A stretch of DNA of 34,561 bases from an uncultured Oscillospiraceae bacterium. Its GTDB lineage: Bacteria; Bacillota; Clostridia; Oscillospirales; Oscillospiraceae. The stretch spans positions 1 through 34,561 of the forward strand of contig CALXDZ010000049.1 in the NCBI GenBank assembly GCA_944387205.1. The letters are read 5' to 3'. The notes under the pieces are model-generated. The model had not been told where the DNA came from and did no database searches. It saw only the letters and a program-made list of their open reading frames with translations. A program made the translations under genes and the position numbers. Each line of letters begins with the position of its first letter. Within the stretch, counting starts at the first letter, position 1. Positions 8,153-15,845 of the stretch are shown one piece after another.

Positions 8153-8844
8153 AGACCCTGGCGGTGGACGGGCTGCGGGTGGAAGTGGAGCGCAAGGCCA
8201 TCCGGAACCTCTACCTGCGGATCGGACCTGACGGCGCCGTGCGGGTGACGGCGCCCCGGGCCGTCACCGACGGGCAGGTGGAGGCCTTTGTGCGCGGCAA
8301 GCGCCGCTGGCTGGACCAGCGGCTCCGGGCTGTGCCCACCTATCGTCCCCGGTATGTGGCCGGGGAGCGCTTCCCGCTGTGGGGGAAGTGGTACCCCCTG
8401 GCGGTGGAGGAGACCGCCGGCAGACCTGAGGCCCGCTGGGAAGAGGGACAAATCGTGCTCCGAATAGAGCACGGCGCAGAGGAGGCCTGGCGGAAGGGGG
8501 CGCTGGATGCCTTTTACCGCCGGGAGCTGGCCGCCACGCTGCCGGAGGTTGTGGAGCGGCAGGAGGCACGCACAGGCCTCCACGCCTCCTCCTGGCAGAT
8601 CCGGGAGATGTCCACCCGCTGGGGCTCCTGCACGGTCCGCACCGGCGCCATCCGGGTGAATCTGCACCTGGCCAAGTTCCCGCCGGAGTGCCTTGCCTAT
8701 CTGGTGACCCACGAGCTGACCCATCTGCTGGAGGCGGGGCACAACGCCCGGTTCTACGGCTTTTTGGACTGCTTTTACCCGGAATGGCGGCAGGCCCGGG
8801 CCTGCCTGCGGGCAGGGGCCCCGGTGCTCCCGCCGGAAGAATAG
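8137..8844 (+). CDS. YgjP-type zinc metallopeptidase (DUF45, M48-like)
   Basis: The protein is 235 residues from ATG 8137, which overlaps the HAD stop. The zinc site is HELTH (192-196) with a third ligand candidate His202 in GHNARFY. The conserved STRWGSCT (about 159-166) and IRVNLHLAKFPPECLAYLVT segments are typical of the YgjP/DUF45 family. No signal peptide or membrane segment is seen, so it should be cytoplasmic. The true substrate of the family is unknown in general. Its overlap with the HAD gene and short gap to the nitroreductase suggest one transcript, but the three functions do not form an obvious pathway. Confidence 0.92.
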   Translation: MSPGIKTLAVDGLRVEVERKAIRNLYLRIGPDGAVRVTAPRAVTDGQVEAFVRGKRRWLDQRLRAVPTYRPRYVAGERFPLWGKWYPLAVEETAGRPEARWEEGQIVLRIEHGAEEAWRKGALDAFYRRELAATLPEVVERQEARTGLHASSWQIREMSTRWGSCTVRTGAIRVNLHLAKFPPECLAYLVTHELTHLLEAGHNARFYGFLDCFYPEWRQARACLRAGAPVLPPEE

Positions 8845-8880
8845 AGCGGGACCTGACAAGAGAAAAGGAGACGTTTCCCT

Positions 8881-9417
8881 ATGGAATTTCAAGAGCTGCT
8901 GCACCGGCGGCAGAGCTGCCGGGCCTATGACCTGAACCGTCCAGTGGAGCGGGAAAAGCTGCTTTACTGTCTGGAGGCGGCACGCCTGTCCCCCAGTGCC
9001 TGTAACTCCCAGCCCTACCATTTGACGGCCTGCACGGGAGAGCTGGTCCGGCAGGTGGCGCCTCTGGTCCAGGGGGAGGGGCACAACGGCTTTGCCATCC
9101 AGGTGCCCTGCTTCGTGGTCATCAGTGAGGCGCCCTATAACTCCAGCGCCGCCATGCACGCCCGCCTCACCGGCCGGGACTATCGCAGCATGGACATCGG
9201 CATCGCCGCCGCCCATCTGACATTGGCCGCCGCGGACCAGGGACTGGGCAGCTGTCTGTTGGGCTGGTTCGACGAGGAAAAGCTTCGGACTCTGCTGGGT
9301 CTGGAGGGTGAGGTGCGGCTGGTGATGGCCCTGGGCTATGCCCGCCCCGGCGACCCCCTCCGGAAAAAGGTGCGGCCGTCACTGAGGCAGCTGGCGGACC
9401 TTATGGAGGACGACTAA
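8881..9417 (+). CDS. Nitroreductase family protein
   Basis: This 178-residue FMN-dependent oxidoreductase starts with FQELLHRRQSCRAYDLNRPV, the Arg-rich phosphate-binding start of the family, followed by ARLSPSACNSQPY near residue 40 and MDIGIAAAHLTLAAADQGLGSC near 100, all standard nitroreductase segments. It likely reduces quinones, nitro compounds or a flavin using NAD(P)H. AAAGGAG lies 10 bases before the ATG. It follows the peptidase after 36 bases and ends the unit; no terminator is seen before the DegV promoter. Confidence 0.92.
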   Translation: MEFQELLHRRQSCRAYDLNRPVEREKLLYCLEAARLSPSACNSQPYHLTACTGELVRQVAPLVQGEGHNGFAIQVPCFVVISEAPYNSSAAMHARLTGRDYRSMDIGIAAAHLTLAAADQGLGSCLLGWFDEEKLRTLLGLEGEVRLVMALGYARPGDPLRKKVRPSLRQLADLMEDD

Positions 9418-9439
9418 GCGGGATTGCGTAGATTTTCCA

Positions 9440-9468
9440 TTGCATTTTCAACCGGGATGAGGTATGAT
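9440..9468 (+). promoter_or_regulatory. Promoter of the DegV gene
   Basis: TTGCAT (9440-9445) and TATGAT (9463-9468) are separated by 17 bases, 52 bases upstream of the DegV start, in an AT-rich intergenic stretch. Confidence 0.7.
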
Positions 9469-9520
9469 AAAACGGCAATTTCCATCAAATCCCATCACTT
9501 TTTTATAAAGGAGCCAATTC

Positions 9521-10387
9521 ATGGATCAGACCTATCAGATTCTCACCGATGCCACCGTCGACCTCTCTGCGGAGATCGTGGAGGAGTTTGGCCTGAAGGT
9601 CATCCCCATGCCCATCACGCTGGGCGGAAAGACCTTCCACCACCACTATGACTATCGGGAGATGTCCTCCCGGGATTTTTATGATGCTATCCGGGCGGGT
9701 GCAGAGGTCAGCACCGCCCAGATCAACCTGCTGACCTATCTGCGGGCCTTCCTGCCTCCGCTACGGGCCGGGAAGGACATTGTCTATCTCTGCTTCTCCT
9801 CGGGCCTGTCCGGCACCATCCAGACGGCCCGCATGGTGATGGCGGAGCTGCAGGAGAAGTTCCCCCAGCGCAGGATCCTCTGTGTGGATACCCTCTGCGC
9901 CTCTGTGGGACAGGGCCTTCTGGTCTATGAGGCCCTGCGCCGCCAGCGGGACCAGGACTACACCCTGGATCAGCTGCTGGAGTGGGTGGAGCAGAACAAG
10001 ACCCGGGTCTGCCACTGGTTCACGGTGGAGGACCTGAACCACCTTTATAAGGGCGGCCGGCTGTCCCGGGCCGCTGCGGTGGCGGGCACCATGCTGCAGA
10101 TCAAGCCCATCCTCACGGTGGACGATTCCGGGCACCTGAGCGTTTGGGGCAAGGCCAGGGGCACCGCCAAGGCCTATCAGACCATTCTGGACCAGACCAA
10201 GGAAGTGGACCTGTCCGACCAGACTGTCATCGTGGGCCACAGCGACAATCCCCAGGGTGCGGAAAAACTCCGCGCCGCCCTGGAGGGCCGGGCACGGGAG
10301 GTGCTGGTGCTGCCGGTGGGACCGGTAATCGGCGCCCACACTGGCGCGGGCCTGGCGGCGGTGGTCTACTTCGGCACCGGGCGCTGA
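9521..10387 (+). CDS. DegV family fatty-acid-binding protein
   Basis: The 288-residue protein has the DegV fold marks: ILTDATVDLSAEIVEEFGLKVIPMP at the start region, a conserved STAQI (64-68), SSGLSGT (93-99), and in the second domain the FTVEDLNHLYKGGRLSRAAA segment. Family members such as FakB bind a fatty acid and present it to the kinase FakA for phosphorylation before phospholipid synthesis. No fakA lies nearby, so this one should act with a kinase encoded elsewhere. AAAGGAG lies 7 bases before the ATG. It has its own promoter. Confidence 0.94.
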   Translation: MDQTYQILTDATVDLSAEIVEEFGLKVIPMPITLGGKTFHHHYDYREMSSRDFYDAIRAGAEVSTAQINLLTYLRAFLPPLRAGKDIVYLCFSSGLSGTIQTARMVMAELQEKFPQRRILCVDTLCASVGQGLLVYEALRRQRDQDYTLDQLLEWVEQNKTRVCHWFTVEDLNHLYKGGRLSRAAAVAGTMLQIKPILTVDDSGHLSVWGKARGTAKAYQTILDQTKEVDLSDQTVIVGHSDNPQGAEKLRAALEGRAREVLVLPVGPVIGAHTGAGLAAVVYFGTGR

Positions 10388-10426
10388 GCGCTGCCTCGGC
10401 GAAAGGAAGGCGGCGGCCGGAAGTGC

Positions 10427-10509
10427 GCCTGTTCCAATGCCTGTGCGGCGCCGTCTCCGAAGCCATCGGAGGCGGCGTCTGACATTTCAGATGCTCCGCT
10501 GGAACAGGC
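10427..10509. repeat. Nested inverted repeats between degV and the ion channel gene
   Basis: A 10-base perfect inverted repeat (GCCTGTTCCA at 10427-10436, TGGAACAGGC at 10500-10509) encloses a second stem of 13 pairs (10447-10459 with 10467-10479, two G-U pairs, 7-base loop). No T tract follows, so it is not a standard terminator. It could be a structured 5' leader for the channel gene, a mobile-element remnant or an RNA processing site. Confidence 0.6.
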
Positions 10510-10568
10510 CCAGAACCGTTTTCGCGGGAGGGAGAAGCGGCCTCCTGAAAAATAAAGGAGGGGTATGG

Positions 10569-11303
10569 ATGAGAAAGCGGCTGTATGAGATCATCGAGGT
10601 GGCGGACCGGGGAGACCGACTCAGCCGGATCTATGACTGGGTCATGATGGTGTGCATTGTGGTGAGTCTGATCCCATTGGCCTTCAAGGGATACCACCCT
10701 CGGCTGCTTTTGGTGGACAAGATTTGCGTGATCGTATTCATTGTGGACTACCTGCTGCGTCTGCTGACGGCAGATTACAAGTATCATCAGCTCCCGCCGG
10801 CGGTGGCCTTTGTCCGCTATCCCTTCTCGTTCCTGGCCCTCATTGACCTGCTGGCCATTTTGCCCTCCCTGACCATGCTCAACAACAGCTTCAAGCTCCT
10901 GCGCATCCTGCTCATGGCCCGGTCCCTGCGGGTGCTGCGAGCCTTCAAGGCCCTGCGCTACTCCAGGAGTGTCAGATTGCTTTTAAATGTGTTTCGCAGC
11001 TCCAAGGACCCGCTGATCACCGTGGGCACCCTGGCGGCGGCCTATGTGGTCATCTCCGCACTGGTGATCTTCAATGTGGAGCCGCAGTCCTTTGATACAT
11101 TCTTTGATGCCATCTATTGGGCTGCTGTGACCCTGACCACCGTGGGCTACGGCGACATCTATCCGGTCACCGCTGTGGGACGGACCATTGCCGTGGTGTC
11201 CTCCGTCTTTGGGGTGGCCATTGTGGCACTGCCCGCCGGTATTCTCACCGCGGGATACATGAATGAACTGCGCAAGGAGCATCAGGATCAGGAGCGGGAT
11301 TGA
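10569..11303 (+). CDS. Voltage-gated potassium channel family protein
   Basis: The 244-residue membrane protein has six hydrophobic segments in the order of a Kv/KvAP-like subunit. S4 is seen as regularly spaced arginines in RILLMARSLRVLRAFKALR (about 112-130). The pore ends in the selectivity filter TVGYGD (191-196), followed by S6 (IAVVSSVFGVAIVALPAGILTAGY). A short charged tail ends the protein; no RCK or cyclic-nucleotide domain is attached. It should form a tetrameric K+ channel in the cell membrane. ATG 10569 is preferred over the out-of-frame ATG at 10565, with AAAGGAGG 7 bases upstream. Confidence 0.94.
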   Translation: MRKRLYEIIEVADRGDRLSRIYDWVMMVCIVVSLIPLAFKGYHPRLLLVDKICVIVFIVDYLLRLLTADYKYHQLPPAVAFVRYPFSFLALIDLLAILPSLTMLNNSFKLLRILLMARSLRVLRAFKALRYSRSVRLLLNVFRSSKDPLITVGTLAAAYVVISALVIFNVEPQSFDTFFDAIYWAAVTLTTVGYGDIYPVTAVGRTIAVVSSVFGVAIVALPAGILTAGYMNELRKEHQDQERD

Positions 11304-11312
11304 CTGGTTTTG

Positions 11313-11346
11313 CTGCCGCCGGCTTTGAGGGAAAGACGGCAGTTTT
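11313..11346 (+). terminator. Possible terminator after the ion channel gene
   Basis: CTGCCG (11313-11318) pairs with CGGCAG (11337-11342), with an inner CTTT/AAAG helix and unpaired bases between. TTTT follows. The stem is interrupted, so the call is moderate. Confidence 0.45.
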
Positions 11347-11383
11347 CGCCCTGAAAACAAGGAGAGAAAATGTGGGTTTTGCA

Positions 11384-11412
11384 TTGACATTTCCCTGACT
11401 GCCACCTATGAT
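11384..11412 (+). promoter_or_regulatory. Consensus promoter of fprA
   Basis: TTGACA (11384-11389), a 17-base spacer and TATGAT (11407-11412), 54 bases upstream of the fprA start: a near-perfect sigma-A promoter that predicts strong expression. Confidence 0.85.
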
Positions 11413-11466
11413 GGAGGCAAGAAATCATTTTGTCCCAGAGACAGCATATAAGGAGGAATCTCAGTT

Positions 11467-12693
11467 ATGCACTGCGTCAAAAAGCTATCGGAGTCCCTGT
11501 ATTGGGTGGGCGGCAGCGACCGCCGTTTGGCCCTGTTTGAAAATGTGTTTCCCATTCCCCGGGGCGTTTCTTACAACGCCTATCTGATGCTGGATGAAAA
11601 GACGGTTTTGATGGATACGGTAGACCGGTCTGTGGGGGATGTGTTTGAGGAAAATGTGGAGCATGTGCTGGCGGGCCGCCCCTTGGACTATGTGGTGGTC
11701 AACCATATGGAGCCGGACCACTGCGCCACGTTGGCCGAGTTGCTGCGCCGCCACCCGGAGACGGTCGTAGTGGGCAACGCCAAGACCTTCCAGATGATCG
11801 GTCAGTTCTTCCCCGGCCTGGATCTGACCGACCGCTCCGTCACCGTGGCGGAGGGTGATACTCTCTCCACCGGCGCTCACACCCTGCACTTTGTGATGAT
11901 GCCAATGGTCCACTGGCCTGAGGCCATGGCCGCCTTTGACAGCACCGACGGTGTCCTATTCTCCGCCGATGCCTTTGGCGCCTTCGGCGCTTTGAGCGGC
12001 CACCTGTTTGCTGACGAGGTGAATTTTGAAAAAGACTGGCTGGATGATACCCGTCGGTACTATGCCAACATCGTGGGCAAGTACGGCCAGCAGGTCCAGA
12101 CGGTCCTGAAGAAGGCCGCCGGTCTGGATATTCGCATGATCTGCCCGCTCCACGGATTGCTGTGGCGGGGTGAGTCCATGAGCCGTATCCTGGATCTGTA
12201 TGAGAAGTGGAGCACCTTCACGCCGGAGGGGCCGGCGGTGCTCATCGCCTATGCTTCTGTCTACGGCCACACGGAGAACGCCGCCAACATCCTGGCCTGC
12301 CGTCTGGCGGACGCCGGGGTGAAGGACATCGCCGTCTACGACGTGTCCGCCGCCCATCCCTCCTATCTGGTGTCTGAGGCCTTCCGCTGCAGCCATCTGG
12401 TGTTCCCCTCCACCACCTATAACGGCGGCATCTTCTGCAATATGGAGACGCTGCTGCTGGACCTGAAGGCCCATGGCCTGCGGGATCGGACGGTGGCGCT
12501 GGTGCAGAACGGCAGTTGGGGTCCTGTGGCTGCTAAGCAGATGGGCGACATCTTGGGCGCCATGAAGGACATCCGCCTGCTGGAGGGCACCGTCACTCTC
12601 CGCTCTGCCCTCAAGCCCGGCCAGGAGGAGGAGCTGAACGCCCTGGTCCAGGCCATCGTGGAGGACATGAAGGCCCGGTTCCCTCAGACCTGA
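11467..12693 (+). CDS. fprA: FprA-type flavodiiron protein
   Basis: Flavodiiron proteins reduce O2 to water or NO to N2O in the cytoplasm of anaerobes. The N-terminal beta-lactamase-like domain carries the diiron ligands His80, Glu82, Asp84 and His85 (HMEPDH), His149, Asp168 and His229. The C-terminal flavodoxin domain begins near residue 255 (AVLIAYASVYGHTENAA) and binds FMN. The 408-residue length is that of class A proteins with no extra rubredoxin domain. AAGGAGG lies 10 bases before the ATG. It has its own strong promoter and a bidirectional terminator, so it is monocistronic. The gene fits an obligate anaerobe. Confidence 0.96.
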   Translation: MHCVKKLSESLYWVGGSDRRLALFENVFPIPRGVSYNAYLMLDEKTVLMDTVDRSVGDVFEENVEHVLAGRPLDYVVVNHMEPDHCATLAELLRRHPETVVVGNAKTFQMIGQFFPGLDLTDRSVTVAEGDTLSTGAHTLHFVMMPMVHWPEAMAAFDSTDGVLFSADAFGAFGALSGHLFADEVNFEKDWLDDTRRYYANIVGKYGQQVQTVLKKAAGLDIRMICPLHGLLWRGESMSRILDLYEKWSTFTPEGPAVLIAYASVYGHTENAANILACRLADAGVKDIAVYDVSAAHPSYLVSEAFRCSHLVFPSTTYNGGIFCNMETLLLDLKAHGLRDRTVALVQNGSWGPVAAKQMGDILGAMKDIRLLEGTVTLRSALKPGQEEELNALVQAIVEDMKARFPQT

Positions 12694-12714
12694 GTGTTAT
12701 CCTGAAAAGAGAAG

Positions 12715-12752
12715 AAAAGCCGTCTGCGCCGAAACGGCGCAGGCGGCTTTTT
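12715..12752. terminator. Bidirectional terminator between fprA and greA
   Basis: A GC-rich stem (12719-12730 with 12736-12747, one G-U pair) is extended by AAAA/TTTT on either side and followed by TTTTTG on the plus strand. It ends fprA and, on the other strand, greA. Confidence 0.9.
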
Positions 12753-12760
12753 GCTGTGTC

Positions 12761-13264
12761 TTAATAAGAGCTGATCTCCATGGTGTCGTCATCCTGCCCC
12801 TTTTCAATGGAGCGGATCACCAGACCGTAGTGCATCTCCGGACTGACGGCCACCTCCACCCGGTCTCCCACTTTGTGCCCCAGCAGGGCCTTGCCCACGG
12901 GGGACTCCTTGCTGATGCGGCCCTTGAGCACATCCTGGCGCAGTGTGGTGACGATGCACAGCACCATCTCCTTGTTCATCTTCTCGTGATAGACCGTCAC
13001 CCGGTCGAAAAGCCCCACCGTGTCCTCTTGGGACTGGGTGGAAATGACCTTTGCCGTGCGGATCATCCTCTCCAGATAGCGGATGCGGCTGTCATTGCGG
13101 TTTTTGGCCTGCTTGGCGCACTTGTATTCGTAGTTCTCGCTCAGGTCGCCGAAGGCCCGGGCGGTCTGGACCTCCTCGATGAGCTTTGGCCGCAGCTCCC
13201 GGACCCGATAGTCGATCTCCTCCTGCATTTTCCGCAGGTCTACTTCGGTCAATTCATCATACAT
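12761..13264 (-). CDS. greA: Transcription elongation factor GreA
   Basis: GreA rescues backtracked RNA polymerase by stimulating cleavage of the transcript 3' end. The 167-residue protein has the N-terminal coiled coil with the acidic tip in AFGDLSENYEYK (Asp40 and Glu43), then the C-terminal FKBP-like domain with SPVGKALLGHKVGDRVEV. AAGGAGG lies 9 bases before the ATG. The gene is convergent with fprA and sits downstream of a tRNA gene and several hairpins, one of which carries a T tract within 40 bases of the ribosome binding site. Confidence 0.94.
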   Translation of the reverse strand: MYDELTEVDLRKMQEEIDYRVRELRPKLIEEVQTARAFGDLSENYEYKCAKQAKNRNDSRIRYLERMIRTAKVISTQSQEDTVGLFDRVTVYHEKMNKEMVLCIVTTLRQDVLKGRISKESPVGKALLGHKVGDRVEVAVSPEMHYGLVIRSIEKGQDDDTMEISSY

Positions 13265-13302
13265 GGGTGGATTCCTCCTTCAACCGCCAAGCAATTTTGA
13301 AA

Positions 13303-13340
13303 ATGAAAAACCCGCTGCAAGCGATGCAGCGCTTGCAGCG
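13303..13340 (-). terminator. Terminator-like hairpin just upstream of greA
   Basis: A perfect 11-base-pair stem (13313-13323 with 13330-13340) has a 6-base loop. On the minus strand it is followed by GGTTTTTCATTTT. It lies about 30 bases upstream of the greA ribosome binding site, so it is placed as an attenuator or as a barrier to transcription from the tRNA side. Confidence 0.6.
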
Positions 13341-13358
13341 AGCGGAAACATCGCAGCA

Positions 13359-13364
13359 ATTATA
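13359..13364 (-). promoter_or_regulatory. Candidate -10 box for greA
   Basis: A perfect TATAAT on the minus strand lies upstream of the terminator-like hairpin. No good -35 box is found 16-18 bases further upstream, so this is tentative. Confidence 0.3.
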
Positions 13365-13397
13365 GATGCCGATGCTTTCCGGCATCCGTTCTCAAAC

Positions 13398-13433
13398 CCA
13401 AATCACAACCCAGCGCAAGCGGTTGTGATTTGG
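13398..13433. repeat. 13-base-pair inverted repeat in the greA-tRNA spacer
   Basis: CCAAATCACAACC (13398-13410) and its exact reverse complement (13421-13433) flank a 10-base loop containing GCGCAAGC. No T tract follows on either strand. It is the middle of three hairpins in this 250-base spacer. Confidence 0.65.
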
Positions 13434-13471
13434 AAAGGAGGAGCAGCGGCGTGAGCGCACTCTGACTTTTG

Positions 13472-13509
13472 AAAAAAGTCGGAGCAAGCGATACAAAGCT
13501 TGCTCCGAC
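13472..13509 (-). terminator. Terminator of tRNA-Leu
   Basis: A perfect 12-base-pair stem (13478-13489 with 13498-13509) has an 8-base loop, followed on the minus strand by TTTTTT. It starts two bases after the encoded CCA of the tRNA. Confidence 0.9.
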
Positions 13510-13510
13510 G

Positions 13511-13597
13511 TGGTGCCGGTGACCGGACTCGAACCGGTACGCTGTCGCCAGCGGTGGATTTTGAGTCCACTACGTCTACCAATTCCATCACACCGGC
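13511..13597 (-). tRNA. tRNA-Leu (anticodon CAA)
   Basis: The minus strand reads as an 87-base class II tRNA. The acceptor stem GCCGGTG (5' end at 13597) pairs with CACCGGC, followed by discriminator A and an encoded CCA (13511-13513). The anticodon stem-loop GTGGA-CTCAAAA-TCCAC gives anticodon CAA. The long variable arm (CGCTGGCGACAGCG) is that of leucine tRNAs, and the T arm holds GGTTCGAGTCC. It reads UUG codons. Confidence 0.96.
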
Positions 13598-13611
13598 AGA
13601 TTAACAGATTC

Positions 13612-13640
13612 ATCATAGCACATGAATTTTGAAAATTCAA
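13612..13640 (-). promoter_or_regulatory. Promoter of tRNA-Leu
   Basis: TTGAAT (13635-13640 on the minus strand), a 17-base spacer ending in TGC and TATGAT (13612-13617) form an extended -10 promoter 14 bases before the tRNA 5' end. Confidence 0.75.
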
Positions 13641-13694
13641 GCCTAAATTCCACTTCCGGGAGAGAAATACCTGCGAAAAAATTCACAGAAAGGA

Positions 13695-13723
13695 TACACA
13701 AACCGGAGGAGATGTGTTATCAT
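13695..13723 (+). promoter_or_regulatory. Candidate promoter of the lipoprotein-two-component operon
   Basis: TACACA (13695-13700), a 17-base spacer ending in TGT and TATCAT (13718-13723) make an extended -10 promoter with a weak -35 box, 53 bases before the gene start. Confidence 0.5.
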
Positions 13724-13776
13724 GTATCAGTAAAAGTGCGCCCTAAGGGAAAAGCGCCGGGAAAGGAGGGGGTTCG

Positions 13777-15141
13777 TTGACGATGCGTTGGAAGAAACTG
13801 CTGGGTTTGCCGCTGATTCTCTGCCTGTGTTTCCTACTGACAGGCTGTCTTTTCAACTCCCGGGTGGAGGACCTGTACTGTTTGCCACAGCTGCCGGAGG
13901 AATACACGGAGCTGAAAAATAAGATCGATGATATCCTCAGTGACGGCGCAGAATATGATGCCCCTCTGTCCGGCGGCAATGTCCAGCCGGTGCAGCTGGT
14001 GGATCTGGACGGGGACGGCACAGAGGAGGCTGTGGCTTTTTTCCGCAAGAGCACAGAGGAAAAGCCGCTGAAGATCTACATCTTCCGGGTCCAGGGGGAG
14101 AGCTATGAGCAGGCCGCGGTCATTGAGGGCAGCGGTACTGCCATTTACAGTATTTCCTATACCGATATGGACGGAGACGGCGTTATGGAGCTGGCGGTGG
14201 GCTGGCGGGTGAACAACACCGACCCGGACAATCTCCAGACCCTTCAGGCCCTGTCTATCTACAAACTCAAGGAGCTCCAGCCCAAGGAACTGCTGCAAAA
14301 GACCTATGCCAAATATATCATTGCCGATCTCAATGAGGATAAAAAGAAGGAACTGATTATCATCCGCTCCGATGAGGAGAGCAACTGCACTGCTGACTAC
14401 TACCAATGGGAAAACCACGCTTTGGAGCTGACCTCCTCCGCCCGGGTGTCCACCTCGGTGGCGGAGCTGTCTCAGACTACCTCACGAGTGAGTGTGGGCA
14501 CGCTGGAGGAGGGGAAGCCGGCGCTGTTTGTTACCGGGGTGGAGGAGTCCTCCATCGCTATTACCGATGTGCTTACCAGCCGGGACGGGGACCTGGTAAA
14601 CATCACTCAGAGCAGCACCACCGGCGTTTCCACGGAGATCTTCCGGTATCTCTCCGTCTATCCCCAGGACATCAATAGCGACGGTGTCACGGAGGTGCCG
14701 GTGCCATCGCCTCTGCCTACCCAGGGGGAGGGCGGCGTCTGCTATCAGGTGGACTGGCGCAGCTACGATGCTGAGGGCAATATTGATACGGTGATGACCA
14801 CCTGCCACGATGTGGACGACGGGTGGTATCTGGTGATTCCTGCCAACTGGAGCGAAAAGGTCCTGGCCACCAGAAAGGTGAGCATGTCCGGGGATGCCAC
14901 GGTGACTTTTTCTGTGATCGGGGATACGGGAGAGCTGCCTCAGGAGTTTATGCGGATCTATACCCAACCCGATGATGAGGAAAACGATAAGAGCTCCCGC
15001 CTGACCCTCAGCCGGGGCTCTGGAAAACTCTATACCGCTGAAATTCTGGAAGATGGCAGCTGGAACGGCAGCTTTACCGAGGAAGAGCTGCACAGTGCCT
15101 TCTATGTCATTCAGCCGGAGTGGCTGACAGGTGATAACTGA
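13777..15141 (+). CDS. Lipoprotein with calcium-loop-like DxDGDG repeats
   Basis: The 454-residue product starts with a lipoprotein signal: basic RWKK, a hydrophobic stretch, and the lipobox LTGC (Cys24), so it should be anchored on the outer face of the cell membrane. The exported part contains DLDGDG (76-81), DMDGDG (130-135), DLNEDKKKE and DINSDGVTE, which resemble calcium-binding FG-GAP/VCBS loops of a beta-propeller. The start is TTG 13777, spaced 7 bases from AAAGGAGG (13762-13769); ATG 13783 is possible but 13 bases away. It precedes the response regulator by 17 bases and shares its transcript, so it may feed the sensor kinase. The ligand is unknown. Confidence 0.85.
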   Translation: MTMRWKKLLGLPLILCLCFLLTGCLFNSRVEDLYCLPQLPEEYTELKNKIDDILSDGAEYDAPLSGGNVQPVQLVDLDGDGTEEAVAFFRKSTEEKPLKIYIFRVQGESYEQAAVIEGSGTAIYSISYTDMDGDGVMELAVGWRVNNTDPDNLQTLQALSIYKLKELQPKELLQKTYAKYIIADLNEDKKKELIIIRSDEESNCTADYYQWENHALELTSSARVSTSVAELSQTTSRVSVGTLEEGKPALFVTGVEESSIAITDVLTSRDGDLVNITQSSTTGVSTEIFRYLSVYPQDINSDGVTEVPVPSPLPTQGEGGVCYQVDWRSYDAEGNIDTVMTTCHDVDDGWYLVIPANWSEKVLATRKVSMSGDATVTFSVIGDTGELPQEFMRIYTQPDDEENDKSSRLTLSRGSGKLYTAEILEDGSWNGSFTEEELHSAFYVIQPEWLTGDN

Positions 15142-15158
15142 GGAAGGGAAGGGAAAAC

Positions 15159-15845
15159 GTGAAAAAGGTAATGGTACTGGAGGATGAATCCAGCATCCGT
15201 AGTTTTATTGTCATCAATCTGCGCCGGGCCGGTTATGAAGTGGTGGAGGCCGAGAGCGGGGAAGAGGCCCTGGAACGGCTGAAGGAGAATCCGGACACCA
15301 AGGTGGCCCTGCTGGATATCATGCTGCCGGGTATCGATGGCTTTGAGGTCTGCCGGCGGATCCGTGCCTCTAACTCCCAGATCGGCATCATCATGCTCAC
15401 TGCCCGATCCCAGGAGATGGATAAGGTGACGGGGCTGATGACCGGTGCCGATGACTATGTGACCAAGCCCTTCTCTCCCGCGGAGTTGACCGCCCGGGTG
15501 GATGCCTTGTTCCGCCGGGCCGGCGGCGGAGTGGAGGAGTCCTCCGGCGAGATCCGTCAGGACCCCTTCCTGCTCAATACCCGGAACCGGACGCTGGAGA
15601 AAAACGGCCAGCGTATCAAGCTGACCCAGGTGGAGTATTCCATCATCAAGGTGTTCATGGAGAACCCTGGCAAGGCCCTGAGCCGGGAGGAGATCCTGGA
15701 TATGGTCTGGGGCCGGGACTATTTCGGCGAGCTGAAAATCGTGGATGTGAACATCCGGCGGCTGCGGCTGAAAATCGAGGACAACGTGCAAAATCCCACC
15801 TATATCACTACCGTGTGGGGATATGGGTACAAGTGGGGCTTCTGA
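15159..15845 (+). CDS. OmpR/PhoB-family response regulator
   Basis: The 228-residue regulator has a receiver domain with acidic residues Asp9/Glu10, phosphoacceptor Asp53 in LLDIMLPGIDG and Lys in VTKPFSPAEL, then a winged-helix DNA-binding domain ending in PTYITTVWGYGYKWGF. The start is GTG 15159 with a GGAAGGGAAGGG tract upstream; no better ATG exists. It pairs with the histidine kinase downstream. The last 65 bases of the gene are repeated at 16007-16071 with a palindromic element between, so the 3' end has been rebuilt by insertion or recombination. The protein itself is intact. Confidence 0.95.
   Translation: MKKVMVLEDESSIRSFIVINLRRAGYEVVEAESGEEALERLKENPDTKVALLDIMLPGIDGFEVCRRIRASNSQIGIIMLTARSQEMDKVTGLMTGADDYVTKPFSPAELTARVDALFRRAGGGVEESSGEIRQDPFLLNTRNRTLEKNGQRIKLTQVEYSIIKVFMENPGKALSREEILDMVWGRDYFGELKIVDVNIRRLRLKIEDNVQNPTYITTVWGYGYKWGF
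15781..15845 (+). repeat. Tail copy 1: 3' end of the response regulator gene
   Basis: These 65 bases, encoding the last 20 residues and the stop, recur at 16007-16071 with five differences. All five are third-position synonymous changes (Gln, Thr, Tyr, Gly, Phe codons), so both copies encode the same peptide. Confidence 0.95.

Noticed and set aside
13261..13510. CRISPR array in the repeat-bearing greA-tRNA spacer
   Set aside because: The repeats are unequal, palindromic and not regularly spaced, there are no spacers of constant length, and no cas genes occur in the window.
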